DNA of 55,202 nt from Streptosporangiales bacterium (GTDB taxonomy: Bacteria; Actinomycetota; Actinomycetes; Streptosporangiales; Streptosporangiaceae): the NCBI GenBank assembly GCA_009784565.1, contig WRBL01000002.1:1-55202 (forward strand), given 5' to 3'. The notes beneath the pieces were generated by a model that ran no database searches, was not told the origin of the DNA, and was given only the letters and a program-made list of their open reading frames with translations. How positions within the stretch are numbered: the stretch's first letter is position 1; every line of letters begins with the position of its first letter. The position numbers and the translations under genes were made by a program. Positions 13,020 through 21,209 of the stretch are shown one piece after another.

Positions 13020-14546
13020 ATGCGAGACAGTGAGCTTGCCGCGTCCATCGTGGATGGCGATCCGGGGGCGCTTGCCGAGACGTACGACCGGTACGCGGAC
13101 CTTCTGTGGTCCTACTCCCGTTCCCTGCTGAACGACGAACGCCAGGCCGCCGAGGCCGTGGCCGACACCTTCGTGATCACGTCGTCCCGCCTGGACGTCC
13201 TGCCCGCCCCGGCGCGGCTCCGGGCCTGGCTGTACGCCGTGACCCGCATGGAGTGCCTGCGCCGGATGCGCGCCGTCAAGGACGCGCCCGTCCCGGGCAG
13301 CGCCGAGCGCCTGCGCCAGACGGCCCAGAAGCTGTCCACCGGCGAGCAGCAGCAGTTGCGCGCGCTCCTGGCCGAGGGGTTCACCGGCCTCGACGACGAC
13401 GAGCGCGACGCCATGCAGATGGTGTGGCACGGTCTCGACCTCGCGGAAGTCGGCACGATCCTCGGGCTGCCCCGCGCCGAGACCTACACGCTCTTCACCC
13501 GGGCCCGCGATCAGCTGGAGGCCACGGTCGGCGTCCTGCTGATGGGCTGGTCGGGTCACGGGGGCTGTGACGTGTTCGAGGAGACGCTCTACGGGCGCGA
13601 CAGCAAGCTCACCCCCGAATTGCGCGCCCGCCTGAGCAAGCACATTCTCCGCTGTGACCGCTGCACCGAGTCCTACCAGCGGCAGATGCGGCCCTCGCTG
13701 ATGCTGGCCCTGTCCGTGGGCGCCCTGCTGTCCGAGGCGGAGGACGCGCGCGCCGCCGCGGGCCGCGCCCCGGCGGGCCTGTGGGAGCAGGTCTACCAGA
13801 TGACCTCCGCCGCCAGCCCCGAGTCGCGCTGGCACAAGCTCCTCGGCGGCCGCCGGGTGACCTTCGGCCCCGACGGCTTCCCCCGGCAGCTGGCCGTCGG
13901 CCGCGAGGGCATGACGAGCCCGGTCAAGGTGGCCGCGGTCGGCGCCGTGGCCGTCGCCGCGACGGCCACCGGCTGGGCCACCCACGGGCACTTCTTCGCC
14001 GCGCGCCCGGACGCCAGCACGAGCAACGCCTCCAGCGGCGTCGCGCCGGTTACCCCGCAGACCAGGGCGGCGGCCACCGCGGCCGCCGGCAAGGGCGCCC
14101 ACGCGGGCAAGCCGTCCACCAAGACGGTCTCCCATCACAAGGCCGCCCACGCCAAGCCCCAGCCGGCGGGCTCCTCGCCCTCGGCGCTGCCGGCCGCGAC
14201 CTCGAGCGGCACGTCGGTCCCGGTCTCCGCCGGCTCCTCGTCGAGCGGCTCCCCGGGCTCGTCGGGCTCCTCCTCGGGATCGACGTCGTCCACGGCGACC
14301 TCCGGCGCGACCAGCACCGGCTCCTCTCCCGCGATCACCAGCTCCTCCGGCTCCAGCGGTTCGAGTTCCTCCAGCAGCGGTTCGAGCGGCTCGAGCGGTT
14401 CGGGTTCCTCCGGCAGCGGCTCCTCCGGCAGCGGTTCCGGCGGCTCGGGTTCCTCCGGCGGCTCGAGCGGCGGGCTGGGCGGGGTCGTGAAGAAGGTCAC
14501 CGGCACGGTCAGCGGAGTTGTCGGCGGGGTCACCAGCGGCCTGTAG
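13020..14546 (+). CDS. ECF-type sigma factor fused to a zinc motif, one membrane segment and a Ser/Gly-rich external tail
   Basis: The 508-residue protein reads as a self-contained membrane-bound regulator. Residues 1-90 resemble sigma region 2 (DPGALAETYDRYADLLWSYSRSLL, RLRAWLYAVTRMECLRRMR). Residues 125-180 resemble region 4 (GLDDDERDAMQMVWHGLDLAEVGTILGLPRAETYTLFTRAR). A His208-x3-Cys212-x2-Cys215 motif follows (HILRCDRC), as in zinc anti-sigma domains. A single hydrophobic helix is at about residues 301-322, then roughly 185 residues of Ala, His/Lys and finally Ser/Gly repeats with no Cys. The topology predicts a cytoplasmic sigma part and an outside tail. ATG 13020 is favoured over GTG 13011 because of the leaderless -10 spacing. 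Confidence 0.82.
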   Translation: MRDSELAASIVDGDPGALAETYDRYADLLWSYSRSLLNDERQAAEAVADTFVITSSRLDVLPAPARLRAWLYAVTRMECLRRMRAVKDAPVPGSAERLRQTAQKLSTGEQQQLRALLAEGFTGLDDDERDAMQMVWHGLDLAEVGTILGLPRAETYTLFTRARDQLEATVGVLLMGWSGHGGCDVFEETLYGRDSKLTPELRARLSKHILRCDRCTESYQRQMRPSLMLALSVGALLSEAEDARAAAGRAPAGLWEQVYQMTSAASPESRWHKLLGGRRVTFGPDGFPRQLAVGREGMTSPVKVAAVGAVAVAATATGWATHGHFFAARPDASTSNASSGVAPVTPQTRAAATAAAGKGAHAGKPSTKTVSHHKAAHAKPQPAGSSPSALPAATSSGTSVPVSAGSSSSGSPGSSGSSSGSTSSTATSGATSTGSSPAITSSSGSSGSSSSSSGSSGSSGSGSSGSGSSGSGSGGSGSSGGSSGGLGGVVKKVTGTVSGVVGGVTSGL

Positions 14547-14569
14547 CCCGCCCGCCCTCGCTGATCTGC

Positions 14570-14641
14570 GGCTTAGGGCGCGAGCTGGAGGCCATATGCC
14601 CCATTTGCCGGGCGCAGGGCAGTCGTCTGGCGCCCTAAGCC
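14570..14641. repeat. 72-base element bounded by perfect 12-base inverted repeats
   Basis: GGCTTAGGGCGC at 14570-14581 is exactly complementary to GCGCCCTAAGCC at 14630-14641. The 48 bases between contain a small hairpin (GCCC, eight bases, GGGC). TGATC occurs close outside both ends but at unequal distance. It could be a terminator of the sigma-like gene, a structured RNA or a miniature mobile element. It has no T-run and is not a tRNA. Confidence 0.55.
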
Positions 14642-14649
14642 ATGATCAT

Positions 14650-14905
14650 CCGTCTCCGGGCAGTCCGGCCACGGTGGCCGGCCGCCGGCCCGCCGGCCGC
14701 GACGGGGCTGCGCCTGCCGGTGCCGGTGAACCGGGCGATCTCCCGAGGGGGCCGCTCCCGGTCCGGGCCCGCGGTCGTGAACCCGGTGACCGCACTGCGC
14801 ACTGCGCACGGTCTCGGTCTCGGTCTCGTCGAGAAGCTTGGCCAGGCCGGCCCAGTACCGGAGGTCGCGGTGGCGGCGGGACTGGTCGTCCGGGTGCCGC
14901 CACAT
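14650..14905 (-). pseudogene. Relic of an LLM-class (NtaA/SnaA-type) flavin monooxygenase with an internal deletion
   Basis: On the minus strand, 14905-14825 encodes MWRHPDDQSRRHRDLRYWAG and then LAKLLDE, which matches the conserved N-terminal block of the NtaA/SnaA monooxygenases (WRHPDDQ...RYTDLEYWTELARLLE as I recall it). In another frame, 14745-14680 encodes REIARFTGTGRRSPVAAGGP, which matches the block near the C-terminus of the same family. About 300 intervening residues are missing and the join lies at a GGTCTC triplicate (14814-14831). Third positions are still GC-rich, so the decay is fairly recent. It is not functional. Confidence 0.7.
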
Positions 14906-14958
14906 GGGGTAAAGGCGACGGACCGGTCGCACCGACCTGCGGAGAGCCTGAGGACCGG

Positions 14959-14964
14959 TACCAT
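14959..14964 (+). promoter_or_regulatory. -10 element TACCAT for leaderless cmk
   Basis: TACCAT ends six bases before the cmk GTG. No ribosome binding site is present. Confidence 0.5.
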
Positions 14965-14970
14965 TTCGGG

Positions 14971-15666
14971 GTGGAAACCTCAACGCCGAACGGGCTGACC
15001 GTGGCCGTGGACGGGCCGTCCGGATCCGGGAAGTCGAGCACTTCGAAGGGCGTCGCCAAGGCCCTCGGCCTGCGCTACCTGGATACTGGGGCCATGTACC
15101 GGGCACTGACCTGGTGGTTCATGGACCAGCGGGCCGACACCACCGATTCCGGCGCCGTGGCGGCGAACGCGGGCCGCCCGCGCCTTGAGGTCAGCACCGA
15201 CCCGGACGACCCGTGGACCCGGGTCGACGGGCGGGACGTGTCCGAGGAGATCCGCACCCGTGAGGTTTCCCAGCAGGTGAGCCTGGTCTCGCGGGTGCCC
15301 GCTGTGCGGGAGCGCCTGATCGCCCTGCAGCGCGGGATCATCGCCGGTGCCGAGCCGGGCATCGTGGCCGAAGGCCGGGACATCGGCACCGTCGTGGCGC
15401 CGGACGCCGTTCTCAAGGTGTTCCTGACGGCGGACAGCGACGCCCGGGCCCGGCGCCGCGCCGCGGAGCGGGGCGCCGAGGTTGACACCACCGAGGCCGA
15501 CCAGGCCCGCCGGGACCGGCTCGACGCCGCGCAGTCCGCGAAGGCGGACGACGCCGTGCTGCTCGACGCCACGGACCTGACCCTGGATGAGGTTATCCAG
15601 AAGATTGCCACGCTTGCCCGCGAGCGCTCCGCGCTTGCCTGTACGGGGGACGCAGGAGCCAGATGA
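14971..15666 (+). CDS. cmk: Cytidylate kinase
   Basis: Cmk phosphorylates CMP and dCMP with ATP. The 231-residue protein has the P-loop GPSGSGKSS at about residues 15-23, the CMP-binding [14 protein letters not shown] segment, the [21 protein letters not shown] block and a [11 protein letters not shown]-terminal end. GTG 14971 is chosen since the family starts within a few residues of the P-loop strand. The stop overlaps der by four bases (ATGA), the usual cmk-der arrangement in actinobacteria. Confidence 0.96.
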   Translation: METSTPNGLTVAVDGPSGSGKSSTSKGVAKALGLRYLDTGAMYRALTWWFMDQRADTTDSGAVAANAGRPRLEVSTDPDDPWTRVDGRDVSEEIRTREVSQQVSLVSRVPAVRERLIALQRGIIAGAEPGIVAEGRDIGTVVAPDAVLKVFLTADSDARARRRAAERGAEVDTTEADQARRDRLDAAQSAKADDAVLLDATDLTLDEVIQKIATLARERSALACTGDAGAR

Positions 15667-17081
15667 CTGACACGGACGAAGGCTGGGTCGAGTACACCGA
15701 CATCGACTCCGAAGAGCCAGGAGACATCGACGAGGGCTCCGGCGGGGCGCTGCCCGTGCTGGCCGTCGTCGGGCGGCCCAACGTCGGCAAGTCCACCCTG
15801 GTGAACCGGATCCTCGGCAGCCGCCAGGCGGTCGTGGAGGACGTCCCCGGCGTGACCCGGGACCGGGTCGCCTACGACGCGAACTGGCGCGGCCGCGCGT
15901 TCACCCTGCTGGACACCGGCGGCTGGGAGGCCCGGGCCAAGGGGCTGTCCGCCCAGATCGCGGAGCAGGCCAAGGGCGGGGTCGCGATGGCCGACGCCGT
16001 CCTGTTCGTCGTGGACGCCCGGGTCGGGGCCACCGACGAGGACGAGGCGGTCGCGGCCGTCCTGCGGCGCTCGAAGAAGCCGGTGATCCTGGCGGCCAAC
16101 AAGGTGGACGACGCCAAGAGCGAGTCCGACGCCCAGACACTGTGGTCGCTGGGCCTGGGCGAGCCGGTCATGGTCAGCGCCATGCACGGCCGGGGGAGCG
16201 GCGACCTGCTCGACCTGGTGCTGCAGGCCCTGCCGGAGACGCCGCCGCACCGCCTGGAGCAGCTGGCCGGCCCGCGCCGCGTGGCCCTCATCGGCAAGCC
16301 GAACGTCGGGAAGTCCTCCCTCCTGAACAAGCTGGCCGGGGAGCAGCGCGCCGTCGTCGACTCCACCGCCGGCACCACCCGCGACCCGGTTGACGAGCTC
16401 ATCGAGCTCGGCGGGGTCACGTGGCGGTTCGTGGACACGGCCGGCATCCGGCGCCGCTACCGGGAGAGCCAGGGCGCGGACTTCTACGCGACGCTGCGCA
16501 CCCAGAGCGCCCTGGACCGGGCCGAGGTCGCGGTCGTGCTGATCGACGCCAGCGAGCCGCTGACCGACCAGGACCTGAGGATCATCAGCACGGTCATCGA
16601 GTCGGGGCGGGCCCTGGTGATCGCCTACAACAAGTGGGACCTGACCGATGCCGACCGCCGGGACTACCTGGAGCGGGAGATCGAGCGGCAGCTGCACAGC
16701 GCCCGCTGGGCGCCGCGGGTGAACATCTCCGCCCAGACCGGCCGGCACGTGGAGCGGCTGGTGCCCGCGATCGAGACGGCCCTGGACAGCTGGGACCGCC
16801 GGATCTCCACCGGGCAGCTCAACTCGTGGCTGAACGCCCTGGTCGCCGCGACCCCGCCGCCGATGCGGGGCGGCAAGCAGCCCAAGATCATGTTCGCGAC
16901 GCAGGCCGGCACCAAGCCGCCGCACTTCGTGCTGTTCACCAGCGGGTTCCTGGAGGAGACCTACCGCCGGTTCATCGAGCGGCGGCTCCGCGAGGAGTTC
17001 GGCTTCGAGGGCACTCCGGTCAAGATCTCCATGCGCCTGCGCGAGAAGCGCGGCAAGGGCGGCCCCGCCCGCCGCCGCTAG
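15663..17081 (+). CDS. der: Ribosome biogenesis GTPase Der (EngA)
   Basis: Der is an essential double GTPase for 50S subunit assembly. The first G domain has [14 protein letters not shown] and NKVD; the second has [14 protein letters not shown] and NKWD. A KH-like C-terminal domain follows ([39 protein letters not shown]). The length of 472 residues is usual for actinobacteria, with an acidic N-terminal extension of about 35 residues. Translation is coupled to cmk. It converges with the carboxylesterase gene 32 bases beyond. Confidence 0.97.
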   Translation: MTDTDEGWVEYTDIDSEEPGDIDEGSGGALPVLAVVGRPNVGKSTLVNRILGSRQAVVEDVPGVTRDRVAYDANWRGRAFTLLDTGGWEARAKGLSAQIAEQAKGGVAMADAVLFVVDARVGATDEDEAVAAVLRRSKKPVILAANKVDDAKSESDAQTLWSLGLGEPVMVSAMHGRGSGDLLDLVLQALPETPPHRLEQLAGPRRVALIGKPNVGKSSLLNKLAGEQRAVVDSTAGTTRDPVDELIELGGVTWRFVDTAGIRRRYRESQGADFYATLRTQSALDRAEVAVVLIDASEPLTDQDLRIISTVIESGRALVIAYNKWDLTDADRRDYLEREIERQLHSARWAPRVNISAQTGRHVERLVPAIETALDSWDRRISTGQLNSWLNALVAATPPPMRGGKQPKIMFATQAGTKPPHFVLFTSGFLEETYRRFIERRLREEFGFEGTPVKISMRLREKRGKGGPARRR

Positions 17082-17087
17082 CGCTCT

Positions 17088-17107
17088 CGGCGCTGGCGGC
17101 GGCGCCG
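17088..17107. terminator. Short hairpin in the convergent der/esterase gap
   Basis: CGGCGC and GCGCCG pair around an eight-base loop between two converging genes. There is no T-run, so it would be at best a weak bidirectional terminator. Confidence 0.3.
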
Positions 17108-17113
17108 AAGGGG

Positions 17114-18811
17114 CTAGCCGGCGATCCGGGCGGCAGCGGCGGGCAGCCCGGAGCCGTTGAGGACCGGGTCCCAGAACGAGCACTGGTGCTGCGCGCCGAA
17201 CGTGGCGCCGGTGATCGCCCGGGACTGGCCGCCCGGGCGCAGTGACAGGAGCCCGGCCCGGCCGCCCGCGGCGGGGGAGTAGGCGGGCCAGGCGGGCTGG
17301 CCGGCGGCGTCCGGCGAGCCGGCCTTGGTGAAGGCGCCCCAGTAGGCGATCATCTGCCGCGAGAGCGCGCGCTGCGCGGGGGTGAACTCCGCCGCCAGCG
17401 AGTACCCGTTGGTGAAGCTGGGCCACAGGTAGGCCAGTTCCATGGCGTGGCCCGCGCCCCACTGGTAGCCGGGCACGCTGTTGTTCAGTCCCGGGGCGTG
17501 CTCGTCGTCGAACTGGAAGAAGTAGGTCCGGGTGTTCTTCGCCAGCGAGGCCGCCAGGTTCTGTTCCGCGCAGCCGCCGATGCCGCCGACGGTGCCGCTG
17601 TCGGTCAGGATCGCGCCGATGGCGTATGCCGCCGTGTACGGGCTCGGGTAGGCCGACCACGGGTAATGAGCCAGGACCTGGGGTGCCAGCGCCCCGAAGG
17701 TGCTGTCGACCAGTTGCGTGTACTGCGCCTGGGTGTAGCCGGCGTAGCCTTGGGAGAACGTCCGGCCCTCGTCGTGGTTGGTGCCCATCAGCACCGGGAC
17801 CTTCGCGAAGTTCCCGGAATCGACCGCCTTCTGCGGAGCCGTCGGCAGATCGGGCCCGCCATAGGTGAACAGCGGCTGGTAGCTTCCGCTGGCCGACAGC
17901 AGCGTCGCCTCGCTCTTGCCGCGCAGGCACGCCGCCGCCGTGGCCGGGTCCGGGCATCCCGCCGTCCTGGCGAAGGCGAGGGAGCCCGTCTGGGCGGTGG
18001 ACCCGGACTGGCTGTCGCAGCTCCCGCTTTCCATGATCGCCCGTGCGAACAGGCCGCGCGCGGGCGGCGAGGCCAGCAGCGCGCACACCGACCAGCCGCC
18101 CGCGGATTCCCCGGCGATCGCCACCTGTGACGGGTCACCGCCGAAGCCGGCGATATTCGCGTGCACCCACTTCAGTGCCGCCTCCTGGTCGGCCAGCCCG
18201 AAGTTCCCGTCGGGTACCGCGGACGACAGGCCCGGCAGGTCCAGGAAGCCCAGCGGCCCGAGCCGGTAGTTGACCGAGACGACGATGATGCCCTCGGACT
18301 GGGCGAGCAGAGACCCGTCCTGCTGGTCGCCGGCGCCGGTGGTCAGCCCGCCGCCGTGGATCATGAACATCACCGGCAGTTTCTTCCCGGCCGGGATGAC
18401 ACTGGGCGCGTACACGTTGAGGTACAGGCAGTCCTCGTTGTCGATGCGCGGACCGTTGCCGCTGGCCGGCTGGGCGCACCGGCCGCCGTAGGACAGCGCG
18501 CTCCGCACGCCGGACCAGGACTGTGCCGGCTGCGGCGGCGCCCAGCGCAGCGCGCCGGCGGGCGGCCGCGCGTACGGCAGGCCGAGCCACTGGTCCACGG
18601 CGCCGGTGGTCCGTCCCTCGACCTGCCCGGTACCGGTCGTGACGGTGAGGTTCTGCGGGGTGACCGCGGCGGGTGCGGCTGACGCCGGCGACGGCGCGGC
18701 CGCGGCGAGAGCCCCCGCGGAGAAGACGAGGGCCGCCGCAATGGCCCCCGCGGCGCTGAGAAGCCCCAATCGGGCACGCCGTGAAAGGCGGCGCAGGTCG
18801 TGTGTCTGCAT
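17114..18811 (-). CDS. Secreted type B carboxylesterase
   Basis: The 565-residue alpha/beta hydrolase of the carboxylesterase/pNB-esterase family hydrolyses ester bonds; substrate unknown. It has an export signal with basic start and hydrophobic core (LGLLSAAGAIAAALVFSAGA, cleavage probably near an AxA before residue 48). The oxyanion motif HGGG is at 152-155, nucleophile Ser236 is in GESAGG, a Glu follows in GTNHDEGRTF and the catalytic His is in GAGHAMELAYLW. A Cys pair (Cys112, Cys128) fits the family's conserved disulphide. ATG 18811 has GGAGGA six bases upstream. It is divergent from bioA. Confidence 0.93.
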   Translation of the reverse strand: MQTHDLRRLSRRARLGLLSAAGAIAAALVFSAGALAAAAPSPASAAPAAVTPQNLTVTTGTGQVEGRTTGAVDQWLGLPYARPPAGALRWAPPQPAQSWSGVRSALSYGGRCAQPASGNGPRIDNEDCLYLNVYAPSVIPAGKKLPVMFMIHGGGLTTGAGDQQDGSLLAQSEGIIVVSVNYRLGPLGFLDLPGLSSAVPDGNFGLADQEAALKWVHANIAGFGGDPSQVAIAGESAGGWSVCALLASPPARGLFARAIMESGSCDSQSGSTAQTGSLAFARTAGCPDPATAAACLRGKSEATLLSASGSYQPLFTYGGPDLPTAPQKAVDSGNFAKVPVLMGTNHDEGRTFSQGYAGYTQAQYTQLVDSTFGALAPQVLAHYPWSAYPSPYTAAYAIGAILTDSGTVGGIGGCAEQNLAASLAKNTRTYFFQFDDEHAPGLNNSVPGYQWGAGHAMELAYLWPSFTNGYSLAAEFTPAQRALSRQMIAYWGAFTKAGSPDAAGQPAWPAYSPAAGGRAGLLSLRPGGQSRAITGATFGAQHQCSFWDPVLNGSGLPAAAARIAG

Positions 18812-18943
18812 GACGGTCCTCCGCTGAAGCGAGGCGAATGACGAATGAAACGCCAGCGCTATCGTCCTCCCGAACTTCAGCAGAGTCGATGGCGCGGGGG
18901 AGGCGGGATGATCCGTTCGGAATAATCGTTGTCCGTGGTAGCA

Positions 18944-20221
18944 ATGGACAAGCTCAGCGAGATCGACCGGCGGCGGGTGTGGCATCCGTATGCGCCGATG
19001 CCCGCCCGGGTCGCCCCGCTGGTCGTGACGGAGGCCAGCGGAGTCCGGCTGCGGCTGGAGGACGGCCGGGAGCTGATCGACGGGATGTCGTCGTGGTGGG
19101 CGGCGGTCCACGGGTACCGGCACCCGGACCTCGACGCGGCCGCCCGGGACCAGATCGGGAAGATGAGCCACGTGATGTTCGGGGGGCTGACGCACGAGCC
19201 GGCCGTGCGGCTCGCGGACCGGCTGGCCGGCCTCGCCCCGGACGGGCTGGAGCACGTGTTCCTGTGCGACTCCGGGTCCGTCAGCGTCGAGGTCGCGGTG
19301 AAGATGTGCCTGCAGTACTGGCGGTCGCTGGGCTTCCCGGACAAGCAGAAGCTCCTGACGTGGCGCGGCGGGTACCACGGCGACACCTTCATGGCCATGT
19401 CGGTGTGCGATCCCGAGGGCGGCATGCACCGGATGTGGGACGGCGTGCTGCCCCGGCAGGTGTTCGCCGGGCCGCCGCCGGAGACGTTCGAGCAGTCCTA
19501 CGCGGGTGAACTGCGAGACCTGATCGCGCGGCACGCCGGCGAGCTGGCCGCGGTGATGGTGGAGCCCGTGGTGCAGGGGGCCGGCGGCATGCGGTTCCAT
19601 TCCCCGGAGTACCTGAAGGTGCTCCGCCAGGCGTGCGACGACCACGGCGTGCTTCTCGTCTTCGACGAGATCGCCACCGGGTTCGGGCGCAGCGGCTCGC
19701 TGTTCGCCGCGGGCCACGCCGGGGTGTCGCCGGACGTGATGTGCGTGGGGAAGGCGCTGACCGGCGGGTACCTGACCCTCGCCGCGGCCCTGTGCACCAG
19801 TGAGGTCGCGGCCGGGATCGGGCGCGGCGAACTGCCGGTGCTGGCCCACGGGCCGACGTTCATGGGCAACCCCCTGGCCTGCGCGGTGGCCAACGCGTCC
19901 CTGGACGTGCTTCTGGGAACCGGCACCTACCCGCGGGGCTGGCAGGCCGAGGTGAAGCGGATCGAGTCCGGGCTGGCCGCCGGGCTGGAGCCGGCCCGGT
20001 CGCTGCCCGGGGTCACGGACGTGCGGGTCCAGGGGGCCATCGGGGTGGTCCAGCTGGACCACGCGGCGGACATGGCCGCGGCGACGGAGGCGGCGGTGCG
20101 GGCGGGGGTATGGCTGCGGCCTTTCGGCGAGCTGATCTACACCATGCCGCCGTACGTCACCTCCGATGACGACCTGGCCCGCCTCTGCGAGGGCCTCCTC
20201 GAGGTCGCCCGCGCCGCCTGA
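18944..20221 (+). CDS. bioA: Adenosylmethionine-8-amino-7-oxononanoate aminotransferase
   Basis: BioA transfers the amino group of S-adenosylmethionine to KAPA, giving DAPA in biotin synthesis, using PLP. The WHPYAPM start, [21 protein letters not shown], the [11 protein letters not shown] block, the [14 protein letters not shown] and GGYHGDTF motifs, [11 protein letters not shown] and the PLP-lysine motif GKALTGGYL are all characteristic of BioA. No other biotin gene or recognisable BirA operator is nearby. ATG 18944 gives 425 residues; GTG 18935 with the -10-like TAATCG six bases before it is an alternative leaderless start. Confidence 0.95.
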   Translation: MDKLSEIDRRRVWHPYAPMPARVAPLVVTEASGVRLRLEDGRELIDGMSSWWAAVHGYRHPDLDAAARDQIGKMSHVMFGGLTHEPAVRLADRLAGLAPDGLEHVFLCDSGSVSVEVAVKMCLQYWRSLGFPDKQKLLTWRGGYHGDTFMAMSVCDPEGGMHRMWDGVLPRQVFAGPPPETFEQSYAGELRDLIARHAGELAAVMVEPVVQGAGGMRFHSPEYLKVLRQACDDHGVLLVFDEIATGFGRSGSLFAAGHAGVSPDVMCVGKALTGGYLTLAAALCTSEVAAGIGRGELPVLAHGPTFMGNPLACAVANASLDVLLGTGTYPRGWQAEVKRIESGLAAGLEPARSLPGVTDVRVQGAIGVVQLDHAADMAAATEAAVRAGVWLRPFGELIYTMPPYVTSDDDLARLCEGLLEVARAA

Positions 20222-20276
20222 CCCCGGCGTCCCGCGTCTCCCCGCGGAGCCGCTCCTCCCGCGGCGGCCGCCCGGC

Positions 20277-20807
20277 TCAGGGCAGGACGGGACGCAGGCG
20301 CTGGACCGGGGGCCGCGCGATCGGGGCGCGGGGCCGGGACTCCGGGGGGCTGGCGGCGGCGGGCACGGCCAGGTGGAACCACACGGTGGTGCCGGCCGGG
20401 TCGTACAGGTAGCCCCAGCGGCCGGCCAGCTGCTGCACCAGGTACAGCCCGTGGCCTTCGGCCCCGTACAGTTCGCTTTTGACGGCCGGCGCCTCGGCCG
20501 CGCCCTGATCGGTTACCTCGATCAGCACGCCGTCCGGGAGGCCGATGACGGTCACGGCCACCGAGCCCCCGTGGCCCGACCTGGTGTGCTGGATCGCGTT
20601 CGTGACCAGTTCGGACGTCAGTAAGGTCGCCGCGTCGGAGTCGATTCCGCCGGTGCCGGACACGGCGTGCGTGACGAACTCGCGGGCCCTGACGACCTGC
20701 TCCGGCCGGCCGGGAACCGTCAGCGTGCCGAGTACGCAGGACCGCCTGCCGCCTGCTTCCTGGCCCGTGCGCGCTGGCTGATGACCGCTTCCTGCCAGGC
20801 TGTCCAT
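20277..20807 (-). CDS. HATPase_c_3 anti-sigma-like ATP-binding protein
   Basis: A 176-residue GHKL ATP-binding protein of the RsbW-like type abundant in actinobacteria. The N box is LLTSELVTNAIQHT with the ATP/Mg Asn, the G1 box is VTDQG, and GHGLYLVQQLAGRWGY gives the G2 box. Such proteins accompany XRE/DUF397 pairs and may inhibit a sigma factor or kinase, though targets are usually unknown. The C-terminal 25 residues are Pro/Arg-rich. GGGAGG lies eight bases before ATG 20807. It diverges from the XRE-DUF397 pair. Confidence 0.88.
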   Translation of the reverse strand: MDSLAGSGHQPARTGQEAGGRRSCVLGTLTVPGRPEQVVRAREFVTHAVSGTGGIDSDAATLLTSELVTNAIQHTRSGHGGSVAVTVIGLPDGVLIEVTDQGAAEAPAVKSELYGAEGHGLYLVQQLAGRWGYLYDPAGTTVWFHLAVPAAASPPESRPRAPIARPPVQRLRPVLP

Positions 20808-20851
20808 CCGCGTGCCTCCCCGAGTCGGGCGTACTGATACGGGAAAAACAG

Positions 20852-20898
20852 GGAAATATCCCTCATAAAGGAAAGCGTCTTTCGGAGGGAATATTTCC
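20852..20898. repeat. Composite hairpin upstream of the HATPase gene
   Basis: GGAAATAT with CCCTC (20852-20864) pairs with GAGGG, one bulged A and ATATTTCC (20885-20898). Inside it GAAAG and CTTTC pair around CGT. The result is a 13-pair outer stem with a 5-pair inner stem, in the promoter or leader of the minus-strand HATPase gene. Confidence 0.6.
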
Positions 20899-21024
20899 TA
20901 TGTTGCTGTATGTCGGTTTTGGGAGTTAGGGGCGTCGTTCGGGTTTCGGGTTGATTGCGCCCCGGCCTCGTTATGATAATGCTGCCGCAAGCGCACGCCG
21001 CGCAAGTGCGTGGAGCAAGTTTCC

Positions 21025-21054
21025 CGGATGAAATCCCGTATGGGATTTCATCCG
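21025..21054. promoter_or_regulatory. 13-base perfect inverted repeat, operator A of the XRE pair
   Basis: CGGATGAAATCCC and its exact complement GGGATTTCATCCG are separated by GTAT. It overlaps the -35 region expected for the TATCGT hexamer at 21069. Its 22-base core (21029-21050) matches a second palindrome at 23597-23618 at 18 of 22 positions, upstream of the other XRE gene. Confidence 0.7.
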
Positions 21055-21209
21055 AGTCGATTCCGCTGTATCGTACTGACTTGTCAGCACCGCCTGAGTG
21101 AAGCAACCCGGGCGCGGAGAGCTACGGAGGGCTAGGCTCTTCTTGCTGTACGGGGGAAATCACGCGCAGGCCTCGGGCCGTCGACGCGTTCCAGGGAGGT
21201 GATCCTGCG

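Larger units (their letters stand above)
20808..21209. other. 402-base divergent regulatory region between the HATPase and XRE genes
   Basis: No gene is seen here. The stretch is unusually AT-rich for this genome. It contains a long hairpin near the HATPase gene (20852-20898), a 30-base palindrome (21025-21054), a TATCGT hexamer at 21069-21074 that could be a -10 element, and CTGAC-TT-GTCAG at 21076-21087. Confidence 0.7.

Noticed and set aside
14194-14480. CRISPR-like or satellite repeat
   Set aside because: The repetition is due to Ser/Gly codons (TCC, GGC, AGC) in the tail of the sigma-like protein. Units are irregular and there are no spacers.
14570-14641. tRNA gene (72 bases with paired ends)
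   Set aside because: The ends pair over 12 continuous bases rather than 7. There is no T-arm GGTTCGA-type loop, no D-arm or anticodon stem in the right place and no CCA.
18929-18944. BirA operator for bioA
   Set aside because: The AT-rich bases before bioA have no TTGTTAACC/GGTTAACAA-type halves. A leaderless promoter explains them as well.
18812-20062. Upstream extension of the esterase frame through bioA on the minus strand
   Set aside because: The esterase has a good ribosome binding site and signal peptide at ATG 18811. The extension is antisense to bioA and has no signal or homology.
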